Below are positions 17,168 to 25,820 of a stretch of DNA of 64,000 nt, in pieces. Every line of letters starts with the position of its first letter. Position 1 is the stretch's first letter. Under the pieces are notes generated by a model that was not told the origin of the DNA, did not search any database, and saw nothing but the letters and a program-made list of their open reading frames with translations. Source of the DNA: Christensenella hongkongensis (GTDB lineage: Bacteria; Bacillota; Clostridia; Christensenellales; Christensenellaceae); the NCBI RefSeq assembly GCF_000981035.1, contig NZ_LAYJ01000112.1:184520-248519 (forward strand), in the 5' to 3' direction. Position numbers and translations under genes: made by a program.

Positions 17168-18244
17168 ATGAAAAGAAATCTGAAACGGATATTGGGATGC
17201 GCTTTGGTCATGGTGCTTGTTTTTGCACTTGCAGCCTGCTCGATGGACGCGCCGGGTACGGAATCATCCGCACCGGCTGAGTCGTCGGCCCCGGCGGAAT
17301 CCTCGGCGGCTCCGGCTGCAAGCTCGGATACTGGCGGAGCGGGAGCTGAAAAAGCGGATGGAGACATTACGATCGCAGTGGTTCCAAAGTCCCTGGATAA
17401 TTCGATCTTTATTGACGCAAAGGTTGGCGCAGAGAATAAAGCGAAAGAACTTGGGATCAACATGGAATGGGTTGGGCCGGCAAAGTCGGACGCTGCAGAG
17501 CAGGTTAACGTAATTGAAGGCCTGATCCAGAAGAAGGTTGACGGCATCCTTATCAGCTGCAACGACGCGGACGCTTTGAAGGACGTGATTGATAAAGCGG
17601 TTGCGGCGGGCATCCCGGTTGGAACGTTTGACTCAGATTCGCCGGATTCGCAAAGAGCGTTTTATGCAGGAACCAACAACTATGAAATCGGCAAGCTGGG
17701 CGGCGAAAAAATGCTCGAAGCACTGCCGGACGGCGGTAAGGTAGCAATCCTGACAGGCGTGCTCGGAGCACCAAACCTTGAGGAAAGGATCACAGGCTTC
17801 AAAGACGCTGTAGAAGGAAGTAACATTGAAGTACTCCCCGTGCAGACCGGCGAGGACGACGTACAGAAATCTGTTGAAGTTGTCGCCCAGTTTACAACAG
17901 CAAACCCGGACCTCGCAGGCTGGTTCTTTGACGGCGGCTGGCCGCTCTTTGCAGATCCGGATTCTTCTCCTGAGCTCAAGGAATTCTCGGCAAACGGAGG
18001 CAAGGTTATCTCTGTTGACAGCGCTTATCCTATGCTGCAATTCGTACAGCTCGATATGGTAGACCAGCTGATCGGACAGAATTATCCAAAGATGGGCGAA
18101 ATCGGCATCGAGACACTCTACAAAATCATCAAGGGCGATACGAGCGTTGATCTGGGAGACGATACGCATTACATTGACACCGGATTTGAAGAGATCGATA
18201 AATCAAACGTGGAAGAAGCGCTGAAGACAAAAACAGCATATTAA
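17168..18244 (+). CDS. Sugar-binding lipoprotein of second ABC importer
   Basis: A 358-residue PBP1-type binding lipoprotein. The leader ends ALAAC, making Cys24 the lipid anchor. A Ser/Ala/Pro/Glu-rich linker to about residue 60 is followed by DITIAVVPKSLDNSIF, the start of the ligand-binding domain. ILISCNDADALKDVIDKA and VGTFDSDSPDSQRAFYAGT are typical of ribose and autoinducer-2 type binders. AGGAGG precedes the ATG. It closes the operon and is followed by a terminator-like palindrome. Confidence 0.93.
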   Translation: MKRNLKRILGCALVMVLVFALAACSMDAPGTESSAPAESSAPAESSAAPAASSDTGGAGAEKADGDITIAVVPKSLDNSIFIDAKVGAENKAKELGINMEWVGPAKSDAAEQVNVIEGLIQKKVDGILISCNDADALKDVIDKAVAAGIPVGTFDSDSPDSQRAFYAGTNNYEIGKLGGEKMLEALPDGGKVAILTGVLGAPNLEERITGFKDAVEGSNIEVLPVQTGEDDVQKSVEVVAQFTTANPDLAGWFFDGGWPLFADPDSSPELKEFSANGGKVISVDSAYPMLQFVQLDMVDQLIGQNYPKMGEIGIETLYKIIKGDTSVDLGDDTHYIDTGFEEIDKSNVEEALKTKTAY

Positions 18245-18290
18245 GAATAAGAAGGATAAAACAGCGCCTTCGGCAGCGCAGGCATTGAGA

Positions 18291-18332
18291 CAAAAGGCCT
18301 TCTCCCTCCATGGAGGGGGAAGGCTGTTTTGT
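18291..18332 (+). terminator. Terminator-like palindrome after second importer operon
   Basis: CCTTCTCCCTCCA (18298-18310) is followed at once by its near-perfect complement TGGAGGGGGAAGG (18311-18323), then CTGTTTTG. The stem is GC-rich; the T run is short. Confidence 0.7.
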
Positions 18333-18358
18333 AAAAGAGGCAGGGGCTTGAAGGATAA

Positions 18359-18388
18359 GAAAAAAGACTGCCGGAATTGCGGCAGTCT
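18359..18388 (-). terminator. Terminator of Gfo/Idh/MocA gene on minus strand
   Basis: On the minus strand AGACTGCC pairs with GGCAGTCT and is followed by a run of six T residues, 45 bases past the stop of the minus-strand dehydrogenase. Confidence 0.85.
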
Positions 18389-18432
18389 GGTCAGAATGGC
18401 CCTTGTATAGTATGATGGAAAGGACAATTCCC

Positions 18433-19479
18433 TTAATCGATATGAATGATCACATTTTCCTCTGAGGAGCGATAAGCGGCCTCCATGATGCGCTGCACGC
18501 GTACAGCGTCGCTTGCCGGAGCCTCAAGGGGAAGGCCCTTTAAAATCGAGTTTGAAAAGCTCTCTATTTCGCGCGTGTACATGTTGCCAAAATCGCCGGC
18601 GATATCGACGCCGGTAAACGCGTTGTGATCCTGTTTGGGATCATAACCGCCAACGTTTTCCAGATACAGTGCGTTCAGGCTGCCGCCGTCGTTTTGGCCG
18701 ATTACGTTTTCGCCCATCAGGCGGCCCTTGGTACCAAAAAGCTCAACCCGCCATTTTGCAGCCTGGTCAGGAATATTGAAGTTTGTCTGGATTACGCACT
18801 GCGCGCCGTTTTCAAGCTCGAGCAAAACAGTAGAGGAATCCTCAACGTCGTAGTGGAACACTACCGTGTCGTTCATGGCTGCAACGCGCCGGACGCGGCT
18901 GCCGGTGATATATTGCATGAGGTCTATCGTGTGCACGCCCATATCCATCATACACCCGCCGCCGGACATGGCTTTTACCTGCCTCCAGTTGCCTTCCATA
19001 TCAGGGTTCCAAAGCGTGAACTGGGAATAGCCTGATACGACCTGGCCGATGCGTCCGTCCTGGACGGCGCGTTTCATTTCCATGATATGCGAACCAAAAC
19101 GCATCATCAGCCCCGCGGCGATCCGGACTCCCTTTTTCTCGCAATGGTCGAGTACCTGCTGCCCTTCCTCGCTGGACATCGCAAGAGGCTTTTCAATCAG
19201 GATGTGCTTTCCCGCATCCGCTGCGGCGATTGCCTGTCTTCCATGGAAGGTGACGGGGGATGCGATATAAACGGCGTCCACCTCAGGATCGGCAAGAAGC
19301 TCATGCTCGTTTGTATAGCTGCGTTTGGCATGGTATTTATCGCGCAGCCTTTCGGCGTCTGCGGCGGAAACCTCCATAACGGCTGTAAGCTCGGCATTTT
19401 TCGCGTCCATCATGCCCGGCAGGGTACGACGGTCGGCAATTCCGCCGGCGCCAATGACTCCAAAACGTAATTTTTCCAT
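18433..19479 (-). CDS. Gfo/Idh/MocA-family NAD(P)-dependent oxidoreductase
   Basis: A 348-residue dehydrogenase that should oxidise or reduce a hydroxyl of a sugar, sugar derivative or cyclitol. The N-terminal Rossmann fold begins LRFGVIGAGGIADRRTLPGM, and the family signature is HILIEKPLAMSSEEGQQVL near residues 92-110. The catalytic region MSGGGCMMDMGVHTIDLMQY contains the usual Asp and His (DMGVHTIDL). It is divergent from a second member of the same family across a 164-base gap, so the two probably share regulation. The exact substrate cannot be told; members act on inositols, glucosides, levoglucosan or keto-sugars. Confidence 0.92.
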   Translation of the reverse strand: MEKLRFGVIGAGGIADRRTLPGMMDAKNAELTAVMEVSAADAERLRDKYHAKRSYTNEHELLADPEVDAVYIASPVTFHGRQAIAAADAGKHILIEKPLAMSSEEGQQVLDHCEKKGVRIAAGLMMRFGSHIMEMKRAVQDGRIGQVVSGYSQFTLWNPDMEGNWRQVKAMSGGGCMMDMGVHTIDLMQYITGSRVRRVAAMNDTVVFHYDVEDSSTVLLELENGAQCVIQTNFNIPDQAAKWRVELFGTKGRLMGENVIGQNDGGSLNALYLENVGGYDPKQDHNAFTGVDIAGDFGNMYTREIESFSNSILKGLPLEAPASDAVRVQRIMEAAYRSSEENVIIHID

Positions 19480-19643
19480 TGTATGTAACCCTCACTCTCT
19501 TTGGTTCGTCTGCGGACGCGTGCAGCGTTCCGTCCAGATGATAATTTTATTATAACATTGTAAAAAACGAAAACAACGGTTTCGGGGAAAGAACGCAAAC
19601 ATATAAGACAAATCATAACAAACATAGGCGGGAGGATAAGCAA

Positions 19644-20795
19644 ATGACAAAACTAAAGTACGGGATGGTCGGCGGCGGGCCGGGCGCGTTTATCGGCGCG
19701 GTGCACAGGGCGGCGATTCGCCTGAACGATGAAGCGCAGCTTGTGGCGGGATGTTTTTCGAATATTGAAGCAGAAATCGTGCAGGCAGGCGAAGAACTTG
19801 GAATAGACACACAGCGCAATTACCGGACCTTTGAAGAAATGGCCGAAAGGGAAGGCGCACGGGAGGATAAAATAGACTGGGTGGATATCGTTACGCCCAA
19901 CCGGTTTCATTATCCTGCGGCAAAGCTGTTTTTACAGCAGGGCATCAGCGTGGTATGCGAAAAACCGCTGTGCTTCACGGTGAAGCAGGGTGAGGAACTC
20001 AAACGGCTCGCGCAGGAAAAAGGCTGCCTGTTTTGCGTGCCGTATACGTATACGGGGCATGTCATGACGCGCGAGGCGCGCCAGCTTTTCCGCAACGGCG
20101 TAATCGAAAAAGTACGTATGGTGATTGCCGAATATCCGCAGGATTGGCTGATTGACTCGCTGGAAAATGTGACGGAGGAGAATAAACCATGGCGGACGGA
20201 TCCGGCGCTGTCGGGCAGGGGAGCGTGCGTGGCGGACCTTGGAACACATATTGAAAACTGGGTTAGTTATGTGACAGGGCTGAGCATCAGTTCGCTGTGC
20301 TGCAATCTTGACGTGTTTGGAACTGGCGGCGTGCTGGACAATAACGTCGAGGTGCTTGTGAAATATGATGGCGGCGCGTCGGGAATGTACTGGACTTCAC
20401 AGGTGGCGATCGGGTTTGATAACGCGCTTAAAATCAGGGTTTTTGGGGAAAAGGGCACGCTTGAATTTGTGCAGGAGGAAAACAACTACCTGAAGGTTTC
20501 GCTGCGCGGACAGCCGCCGATGGTCTACAGCCGCGGGGCGGCATATTTAACGCCGGAGGCGCAGAAGTATGTACGTGTGCCATGCGGGCATCCGGAAGGG
20601 CTGACGGAGGCGTTTGCTAATATCTACCGGGATTTTTGCGCTGCCCTGCGCGACCGGCGTTCCGGCAAAAAAGTCGTGGAGGAAAGCTACGGCTATCCGA
20701 CGATCGATATGGGGATTGAAGGAGTGCGGTTTTTAAGCAAATGCGTGGACAGCTCTGAAGCGGGCGCGGTCTGGGTAGATATGAACGGGGAATAA
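19644..20795 (+). CDS. Gfo/Idh/MocA-family oxidoreductase (second member)
   Basis: A 383-residue homologue of the divergent dehydrogenase but only distantly similar to it. The Rossmann start is LKYGMVGGGPGAFIGAVHRA, the signature is ISVVCEKPLCFTVKQGEEL, and the catalytic region is GRGACVADLGTHIENWVSYV. This subgroup, with the GGGPGAFIG start, is often annotated as a predicted dehydrogenase near inositol-like sugar genes. GGGAGG precedes the ATG. It lies 54 bases before an AraC regulator and upstream of isomerase-like genes, which suggests one step of the same pathway. Confidence 0.91.
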   Translation: MTKLKYGMVGGGPGAFIGAVHRAAIRLNDEAQLVAGCFSNIEAEIVQAGEELGIDTQRNYRTFEEMAEREGAREDKIDWVDIVTPNRFHYPAAKLFLQQGISVVCEKPLCFTVKQGEELKRLAQEKGCLFCVPYTYTGHVMTREARQLFRNGVIEKVRMVIAEYPQDWLIDSLENVTEENKPWRTDPALSGRGACVADLGTHIENWVSYVTGLSISSLCCNLDVFGTGGVLDNNVEVLVKYDGGASGMYWTSQVAIGFDNALKIRVFGEKGTLEFVQEENNYLKVSLRGQPPMVYSRGAAYLTPEAQKYVRVPCGHPEGLTEAFANIYRDFCAALRDRRSGKKVVEESYGYPTIDMGIEGVRFLSKCVDSSEAGAVWVDMNGE

Positions 20796-20849
20796 TCCCG
20801 TTACCATTTGCTGATATGCTGTAGAAAAAACGTGTGAGGTGTATGTCCT

Positions 20850-21770
20850 ATGGAATATGAATTCGTAACGCACATCAAGGGAACCAGCCTGAAGACCTTT
20901 GTCGTGGTGATCAATCAGCGGGAATACCATTTCCACAGCGATATGGAAATCATGATGGTGCTTGACGGCAGCATGAGCCTTGACGATGGAAAGGAGCGCC
21001 ACCTGCTGCGTAAAAATGATATCTTTTTATGCAACAGAAATGAAATACACAGTTTGCGGCATACGGACCAGAACAATATGTCTATTGTAATCCAGTTCGA
21101 CCTTGACCTGTGCAAGGCCTATTATCCCAAAATAACCCATGTGCGGTTTCGGCACAAGCATATCATCAAGGAGAAATCCTACGAGTACTGGAACAGGCTG
21201 CGCCAGTGCATGATAGACATTGTCACCTGTTATACGCAGAAAAAGGACGGCCATCCAATCGAAATGATGGCAATACTCAACCATATGATTTATACGATGA
21301 TCCAGTATGACAACTATATCCTGCTGGACGAAAAAACCGTGAACGCAGAAAGCCGGAACATGGACAGGATGCGGCATATCATAGAATACATCAAGGATAA
21401 TTTTATGTATCCGATCACACTCAAGGAGATTGCGCATAAAGAAAAGCTGGATATGTATTATCTTTCGCACTTTATCAAAAACTACCTTGGTATCTCCTTC
21501 CAGAAATATTTACGGCGCATCCGCGTGGAAAAAGCGGAAAACCTGCTTTTGAATACGGATCTGAACCTGATCGATATCTGTATGGAATGTGGATTTTCGG
21601 ATTACAAGTACCTGAACAAGGCGTTTCAGGATGAATTCCACTGCTCGCCGACGGAGTACAGGAAAACCAATAAAAGACGGCAGGAGGACGTTTCGGAATG
21701 CAGCGAGCAGCACATTATGATGGAGGCGGGCCGCGCACTTAAGGCCATTAAGAAAAATGAAAGCGAATGA
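20850..21770 (+). CDS. AraC-family regulator with cupin sensor, paralogue of the 7.7-kb regulator
   Basis: A 306-residue regulator. The sensor half has YHFHSDMEIMMVLDGSMSL and NDIFLCNRNEIHSLRHTD; the DNA-binding half has LKEIAHKEKLDMYYLSHFIK and DICMECGFSDYKYLNKAF. The DNA-binding domain shares LDMYYLSHFIK, SFQKY and DICME-GFSDY with the regulator at 7721-8713, so the two are recent relatives. It sits in the middle of the dehydrogenase/isomerase cluster and is the likely local regulator. A second ATG at 20843 is possible but out of step with this frame. Confidence 0.92.
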   Translation: MEYEFVTHIKGTSLKTFVVVINQREYHFHSDMEIMMVLDGSMSLDDGKERHLLRKNDIFLCNRNEIHSLRHTDQNNMSIVIQFDLDLCKAYYPKITHVRFRHKHIIKEKSYEYWNRLRQCMIDIVTCYTQKKDGHPIEMMAILNHMIYTMIQYDNYILLDEKTVNAESRNMDRMRHIIEYIKDNFMYPITLKEIAHKEKLDMYYLSHFIKNYLGISFQKYLRRIRVEKAENLLLNTDLNLIDICMECGFSDYKYLNKAFQDEFHCSPTEYRKTNKRRQEDVSECSEQHIMMEAGRALKAIKKNESE

Positions 21771-21891
21771 CAAAAAAAGGGAACAATCAAAACCACTGGA
21801 TATGCGATAAAATATAGGATTTTTTCATGGAATAAACAATGGTGTCTTAAAAAAAAAGCAAAGCTGTCAGCATGAATTTTGCAGGAGTGCA

Positions 21892-21918
21892 TATAATGAT
21901 AATAAAGTTAACTTTATT
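21892..21918 (+). promoter_or_regulatory. Candidate -10 box and 18-bp palindromic operator before isomerase operon
   Basis: TATAAT (21892-21897) is followed three bases later by AATAAAGTTAACTTTATT (21901-21918), a perfect 18-bp palindrome, 47 bases before the start codon. A repressor bound there would block initiation. No good -35 was found. Confidence 0.45.
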
Positions 21919-21965
21919 CTTTTTTCATTGATAAAACAAAATACAGGCAGGAGGAAAATTGCACT

Positions 21966-22997
21966 ATGGCAAAATTCAGATTTACCGTTGGCCCGTGGAA
22001 TGTCCACGAAGGCAACGAAACATTCGGTCCGGGGATTCGTCCTTCGATTCCGCTGGAGGAAAAGCTTAAAACATTTGCAGAAATCGGCATGGATGGCGTA
22101 CAGTTTCATGACGACGATGCGGTTCCGGATATCAATAATATGTCGGAGAAAGCGATCGTCGATTATGCGAAGGATTTGAAGGCCACGCTTGATAAAGACG
22201 GCTTGTTTGCGGAATTCGTCGCACCCCGCCTGTGGTTTGACGCGCATACCAACGACGGAGGCTTTACGGCAAGCAAAAAAGAGGATTATGATTTTGCGAT
22301 CTGGAGGTCGCTGCGGTCGGTTGATATCGCACGGGCGCTTGGTACGGATAAGATACAGCTTTGGCTTGCAAGGGAAGGTACGCTTTGTGCCGAAGGGAAA
22401 AACCCTGTAGAAAAAATCATCCAGATGAGGGACGCGTTCAATACCATTCTGGAATACGATCCGGGTATCAAAATACTGATCGAGCCCAAGCCGAACGAGC
22501 CTATCGACAGGAGCTATTGCGGCACGGTAGGCCACGCGCTTACAGTCGGCGCAAATACGGTTGATCCGTCCCGTGTGGGCGTATGTATCGAAAGCGCGCA
22601 TTCCATATTGGCAGGGCTTGATCCTGCGGATGATATGGCGCTTGCCATCACGTTTGGAAAATTATGGGGCGTACACCTCAACGATCAAAACGGCATACGC
22701 TACGATCAGGATAAGACCTTTGGAGTGGAAAACATCCGCGCTGCGTTTAACCAGGTGAAGGTGCTATACGAAAATAATTTTGGCGACAACGGCGAATGTG
22801 TGGGCCTTGATGTAAAATCCATGCGTACCCAGCCAGCAAGCGACTGCTACCGCCACATTATCAACAGCAAGAAAATATTTGAGCTGCTGCTTGAAAAGGT
22901 CAGGAAATTTGATTATAAATTTCAGGAGGAATGCGTCAGGGAACAAAACTTTGAAAAGCTTGAAATGTATGTGATGGAACTGCTTTTGAACGGCTGA
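21966..22997 (+). CDS. Xylose isomerase-like TIM-barrel protein (class I related)
   Basis: A 343-residue metal-dependent barrel resembling short class I xylose isomerases such as the Streptomyces enzyme. Shared motifs are VQFHDDDAVP (His48, Asp51), NDGGFTA, EPKPNEP (Glu173, Lys175), an E-x2-H pair in IESAH (Glu209, His212), QNGIRYDQD (Asp247, Asp249) and a late Asp282 in GLDVKSMRT. These match the metal and proton-transfer residues of xylose isomerase except that the metal-1 Asp before QNG (as in HIDLNGQNG) is replaced by His237 in VHLNDQNG. The function is therefore probably aldose-ketose isomerisation of some sugar, but not safely D-xylose. GGAGG precedes the ATG. A terminator follows, before the DUF4867 gene. 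Confidence 0.85.
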   Translation: MAKFRFTVGPWNVHEGNETFGPGIRPSIPLEEKLKTFAEIGMDGVQFHDDDAVPDINNMSEKAIVDYAKDLKATLDKDGLFAEFVAPRLWFDAHTNDGGFTASKKEDYDFAIWRSLRSVDIARALGTDKIQLWLAREGTLCAEGKNPVEKIIQMRDAFNTILEYDPGIKILIEPKPNEPIDRSYCGTVGHALTVGANTVDPSRVGVCIESAHSILAGLDPADDMALAITFGKLWGVHLNDQNGIRYDQDKTFGVENIRAAFNQVKVLYENNFGDNGECVGLDVKSMRTQPASDCYRHIINSKKIFELLLEKVRKFDYKFQEECVREQNFEKLEMYVMELLLNG

Positions 22998-23037
22998 CGT
23001 TTCGCTTGGAAAATTTCAAAACACAATCTGTCATCGG

Positions 23038-23072
23038 GAGGGGAAGGCAACGCCGCTTTTCCCTCTTTTTTT
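23038..23072 (+). terminator. Intrinsic terminator inside the isomerase operon
   Basis: GAGGGGAAGGC pairs with GCTTTTCCCTC (two wobbles) around AACGCC and is followed by seven T residues. It lies 17 bases before the DUF4867 start, leaving no room for a new promoter. Confidence 0.85.
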
Positions 23073-23089
23073 AGAAGGGGGACAAATGA

Positions 23090-23713
23090 ATGAATATTTT
23101 ACCAATTACCTCGCCGCAGTTTGCCAAATACGGCAGGGTTCTGAAATTTAAAGGCGGCAAAGAGCTGCTGAAAGCAATGGAAAAAACGCCGATGCCTGAC
23201 GATGTAATCTACGAGCCGGGCGACAAAGAACTGGAAAAGCTTGCCGCAGCAAAGGAGCTTAGGGATTCCGTCTATGGGGAGCTGCCTATACAGGTAGGCT
23301 ATTGTAATGGAAAAAACAATATGCTTAACGCCCTTGAATATCACCGGTCGAGCGAGATAGACATTGCGTGCACAGACCTCGTGCTGCTGCTTGGGATGGA
23401 GCAGGACATTGACCGCAGTACAAATACCTACGACACCTCAAAAATCGAGGCGTTCCTGGTGCCCGCGGCAACGGCGGTGGAGCTTTATGCAACGGCCCTG
23501 CATTATGCGCCGTGCGGCGTAAATGGGCAAGGCTTCCGCTGCGTGGTGGTACTGCCGCAGAATACCAATCTCCCGCTTTCACAGGCGCCGCAAAAAGAGG
23601 GGGAAGACGCGCTTCTGTTCGCAAAAAACAAGTGGCTGATCGCCCACCCGCAGAGCGGGCTTGATAAGGACGGCGCTTTTATAGGACTGGTTGGCGAGAA
23701 TATCGCCCTGTAA
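23090..23713 (+). CDS. DUF4867-family protein
   Basis: A 207-residue protein of a family I recognise as DUF4867, which is found beside carbohydrate genes in Firmicutes and has no established function. There is no signal peptide or membrane span. The middle contains ALEYHRSSEIDIACTDLVLL and the second half AVELYATALHYAPCGVNGQG, wording reminiscent of sugar-isomerase or cupin accessory proteins with conserved His and Glu residues. AAGGGGG precedes the ATG. It is 20 bases upstream of the fucose-isomerase-like gene, so they should be translated from one message. A role in sugar binding or isomerisation is only inferred from context. Confidence 0.65.
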   Translation: MNILPITSPQFAKYGRVLKFKGGKELLKAMEKTPMPDDVIYEPGDKELEKLAAAKELRDSVYGELPIQVGYCNGKNNMLNALEYHRSSEIDIACTDLVLLLGMEQDIDRSTNTYDTSKIEAFLVPAATAVELYATALHYAPCGVNGQGFRCVVVLPQNTNLPLSQAPQKEGEDALLFAKNKWLIAHPQSGLDKDGAFIGLVGENIAL

Positions 23714-23733
23714 ACAAATAGGAGGTCAAATCG

Positions 23734-25224
23734 ATGAGCACAATTTCAAATATTCCACAGGTAAAGCTTGGCATCATCGCGGTGAGCCGCGACTGCTTTG
23801 TCATCTCGCTTTCAGAACGCCGCCGGGCAGCGATCACAAACGCGTGCGCCGGACGTGGAAGCGATATTTTTGAAGCAAAGACGACGGTAGAAAATGAAAC
23901 CGATATGTTAAAGGCCGTGGATGAAGTAAACGCGGCGGGCTGTAACGCGCTGGTGGTGTTTCTGGGTAATTTTGGGCCGGAGACGCCGGAAACGCTGATA
24001 GCGCAGAAATTCGACGGGCCGGTGATGTATGCGGCAGCCGCGGAGGAAGCAGCGGACGACCTGATGAACGGGCGCGGAGACGCTTACTGCGGAATGCTGA
24101 ACTGCTCCTATAACCTTGGGCTGCGAAACATACCGGCGGTAATTCCTTCCTATCCGGTGGGGAGTGCTGAGGATATCGCGCAAATGATTGCGGAGTTTAT
24201 TCCGGTGGCGCGTACGCTCATAGGCATATCACACCTGAAAATCATCACGTTTGGGCCGCGCCCGCAAGACTTTTTTGCGTGCAACGCGCCAATCAAACCG
24301 CTTTATGATCTGGGCGTTGAAATCCAGGAAAATTCTGAGCTTGACCTGCTGATTGCCTACCGCGCCCATAAGGACGATACGCGTATTGCAGGCGTAGTGA
24401 AGGACATGGAACAGGAGCTTGGGGAAGGAAACACCTATCCAGACCTGCTGCCGCGTATGGCGCAGTTTGAGCTGACGCTCAAAGACTGGGCGGAGCAAAA
24501 CAGGGGAGCCCGCGATTATGTGGCGTTTGCCAATAAATGCTGGCCTGCTTTTTCGGAAGAATTTGGATTCGAGCCCTGCTATGTTAACAGCAGGATGACC
24601 TCGCAAGGATATATAGTCGCGTGCGAGGTAGATATCTATGGAGCGCTTTCCGAATATATCGGCGCATGCGTTACGCAGGATGCCGTCACGATCCTCGATA
24701 TCAATAATACCGTGCCCGAGGACCTGTATCAAAAAGAGATCAAAGGTAAGTACGATTATACGCTAAAGGATATCTTTATGGGTTTCCATTGCGGGAATAC
24801 TCCGCTGTGCAAGCTTTCCAAAGGAGCGGTCAAATACCAGCTGATTTTGAATCGTTTGCTGGAAAACGGGGACGAGCCGGGCTTTACGCGCGGCACGCTT
24901 GAAGGGGATATCGCTCCGGGTGAGATTACCTTCTTCCGGTTGCAGAGTACGGCTGGCGGAGAGGTGAAATCCTACATCGCGCAGGGAGAGGTCCTGCCGG
25001 TTGGGACAGGGAGCTTTGGCGGCATCGGCATATTTGCCATCCCGGAAATGGGACGTTTTTACCGCAACGTATTGGTTGAAAAGAGATATCCGCATCATGG
25101 CGCGGTAGCATTCGCGCATTGCGGGAAAACGTTGTTTACCATCTTCTCTTACCTGGGCGTGAAGGATATTGCCTTCAACCGCCCCAAAGGAATGCTTTAT
25201 CCAACGGAAAATCCGTTTGATTAA
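23734..25224 (+). CDS. L-fucose/L-arabinose isomerase-family protein
   Basis: A 496-residue cytoplasmic protein of the fucose isomerase-like superfamily. The N-terminal domain begins VKLGIIAVSRDCFV; the second part includes RTLIGISHLKIITFGPRPQDFFACN, a landmark of this family, and the C-terminal barrel-like part has VALFMGFHCGN-like wording (IFMGFHCGNTPLC). Members interconvert aldoses and ketoses with a divalent metal. It is smaller than FucI of E. coli (about 590 residues) and closer in size to the FucI-like proteins of Firmicutes. GGAGG precedes the ATG. It ends the cluster and is followed by a terminator. The substrate is unknown. Confidence 0.85.
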   Translation: MSTISNIPQVKLGIIAVSRDCFVISLSERRRAAITNACAGRGSDIFEAKTTVENETDMLKAVDEVNAAGCNALVVFLGNFGPETPETLIAQKFDGPVMYAAAAEEAADDLMNGRGDAYCGMLNCSYNLGLRNIPAVIPSYPVGSAEDIAQMIAEFIPVARTLIGISHLKIITFGPRPQDFFACNAPIKPLYDLGVEIQENSELDLLIAYRAHKDDTRIAGVVKDMEQELGEGNTYPDLLPRMAQFELTLKDWAEQNRGARDYVAFANKCWPAFSEEFGFEPCYVNSRMTSQGYIVACEVDIYGALSEYIGACVTQDAVTILDINNTVPEDLYQKEIKGKYDYTLKDIFMGFHCGNTPLCKLSKGAVKYQLILNRLLENGDEPGFTRGTLEGDIAPGEITFFRLQSTAGGEVKSYIAQGEVLPVGTGSFGGIGIFAIPEMGRFYRNVLVEKRYPHHGAVAFAHCGKTLFTIFSYLGVKDIAFNRPKGMLYPTENPFD

Positions 25225-25257
25225 GATAACTTCGTTTCGAACCTCCTTCAGGACAAA

Positions 25258-25290
25258 AAGAAAAACCGCAGGAATACGGTTTTTCTTTTC
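25258..25290 (+). terminator. Terminator after fucose-isomerase-like gene
   Basis: AAGAAAAACCG (25258-25268) and CGGTTTTTCTT (25277-25287) form a perfect stem followed by T residues. Confidence 0.88.
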
Positions 25291-25602
25291 TGTAAAAATG
25301 ATGCGTGAATGGTAATAAATCAATGGAGATTGCAAGCGCGCGGTCTGTAAGGGTTCGGAACCTGTCTGCCTTTTCATGGCGGCTGATCCTTTTTGCGTAT
25401 TTTCTTACATTATTACGTTTTCCCCGGGGGTTTTAGGAACAAAACGTTTTGCCGCAGGTTCCCATGCTTTCCCTGTGCTTTGTGCGCTTTCTCTGCTGCG
25501 GCTGGGCTTTGCTTCTTTGGAAGGGCCATGCTATGGTATAGGTGTCTTGCGCAGGACGACAGAACACTGGTGTTGATTATCATTGCAGGGAGGTGCATCG
25601 TT
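25291..25602. other. Gap without recognised gene
   Basis: About 310 bases of moderately GC-rich sequence. Open frames exist but lack ribosome sites and resemble no family. Small hairpins (for example GGTT-CGG-AACC near 25350) are present; no known RNA class was recognised. Confidence 0.5.
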
Positions 25603-25776
25603 ATGCAGCGCTATGCGGACCGAACCTTTTATCGCGGAGAACTCACAGCCTATGGCGTGTGTCCAAAATGCAGGGTTATATGTAAATTCCGGTCAATGGA
25701 CCAGGCTTCGGAAAACGAGTACAAATGCGGACATTGTGATACGCCTGTAAAAGTAGTCAAGCTTTCGAAAGCATAA
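25603..25776 (+). CDS. Small zinc-ribbon protein
   Basis: A 57-residue protein with two CxxC knuckles, CPKC near residue 20 and CGHC near residue 43, spaced like a rubredoxin/zinc-ribbon fold that binds one zinc. The start at 25603 is set by GGGAGG at 25588-25593; the longer upstream frame has no ribosome site. Function unknown; such ribbons act in nucleic acid or protein binding. It converges on a small charged protein across a shared terminator. Confidence 0.7.
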   Translation: MQRYADRTFYRGELTAYGVCPKCRVICKFRSMDQASENEYKCGHCDTPVKVVKLSKA

Positions 25777-25820
25777 AACAATCCCGGCGTATGAAGCCGT
25801 GGAGTTTGATTGCAAATATC

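Noticed and set aside
18291-18332. Palindrome considered as a mobile-element end or miniature repeat
   Set aside because: It has no flanking direct repeat or second copy in the window and sits where a terminator is expected.
21966-22997. Naming the barrel protein xylA
   Set aside because: A key metal ligand is changed and the context is not a xylose operon.
25376-25576. 66-codon frame before the zinc-ribbon gene, and a possible structured RNA in the same gap
   Set aside because: The frame lacks a start signal. I could not match the sequence to 6S, SRP, RNase P, tmRNA or a riboswitch class, so no RNA was called.
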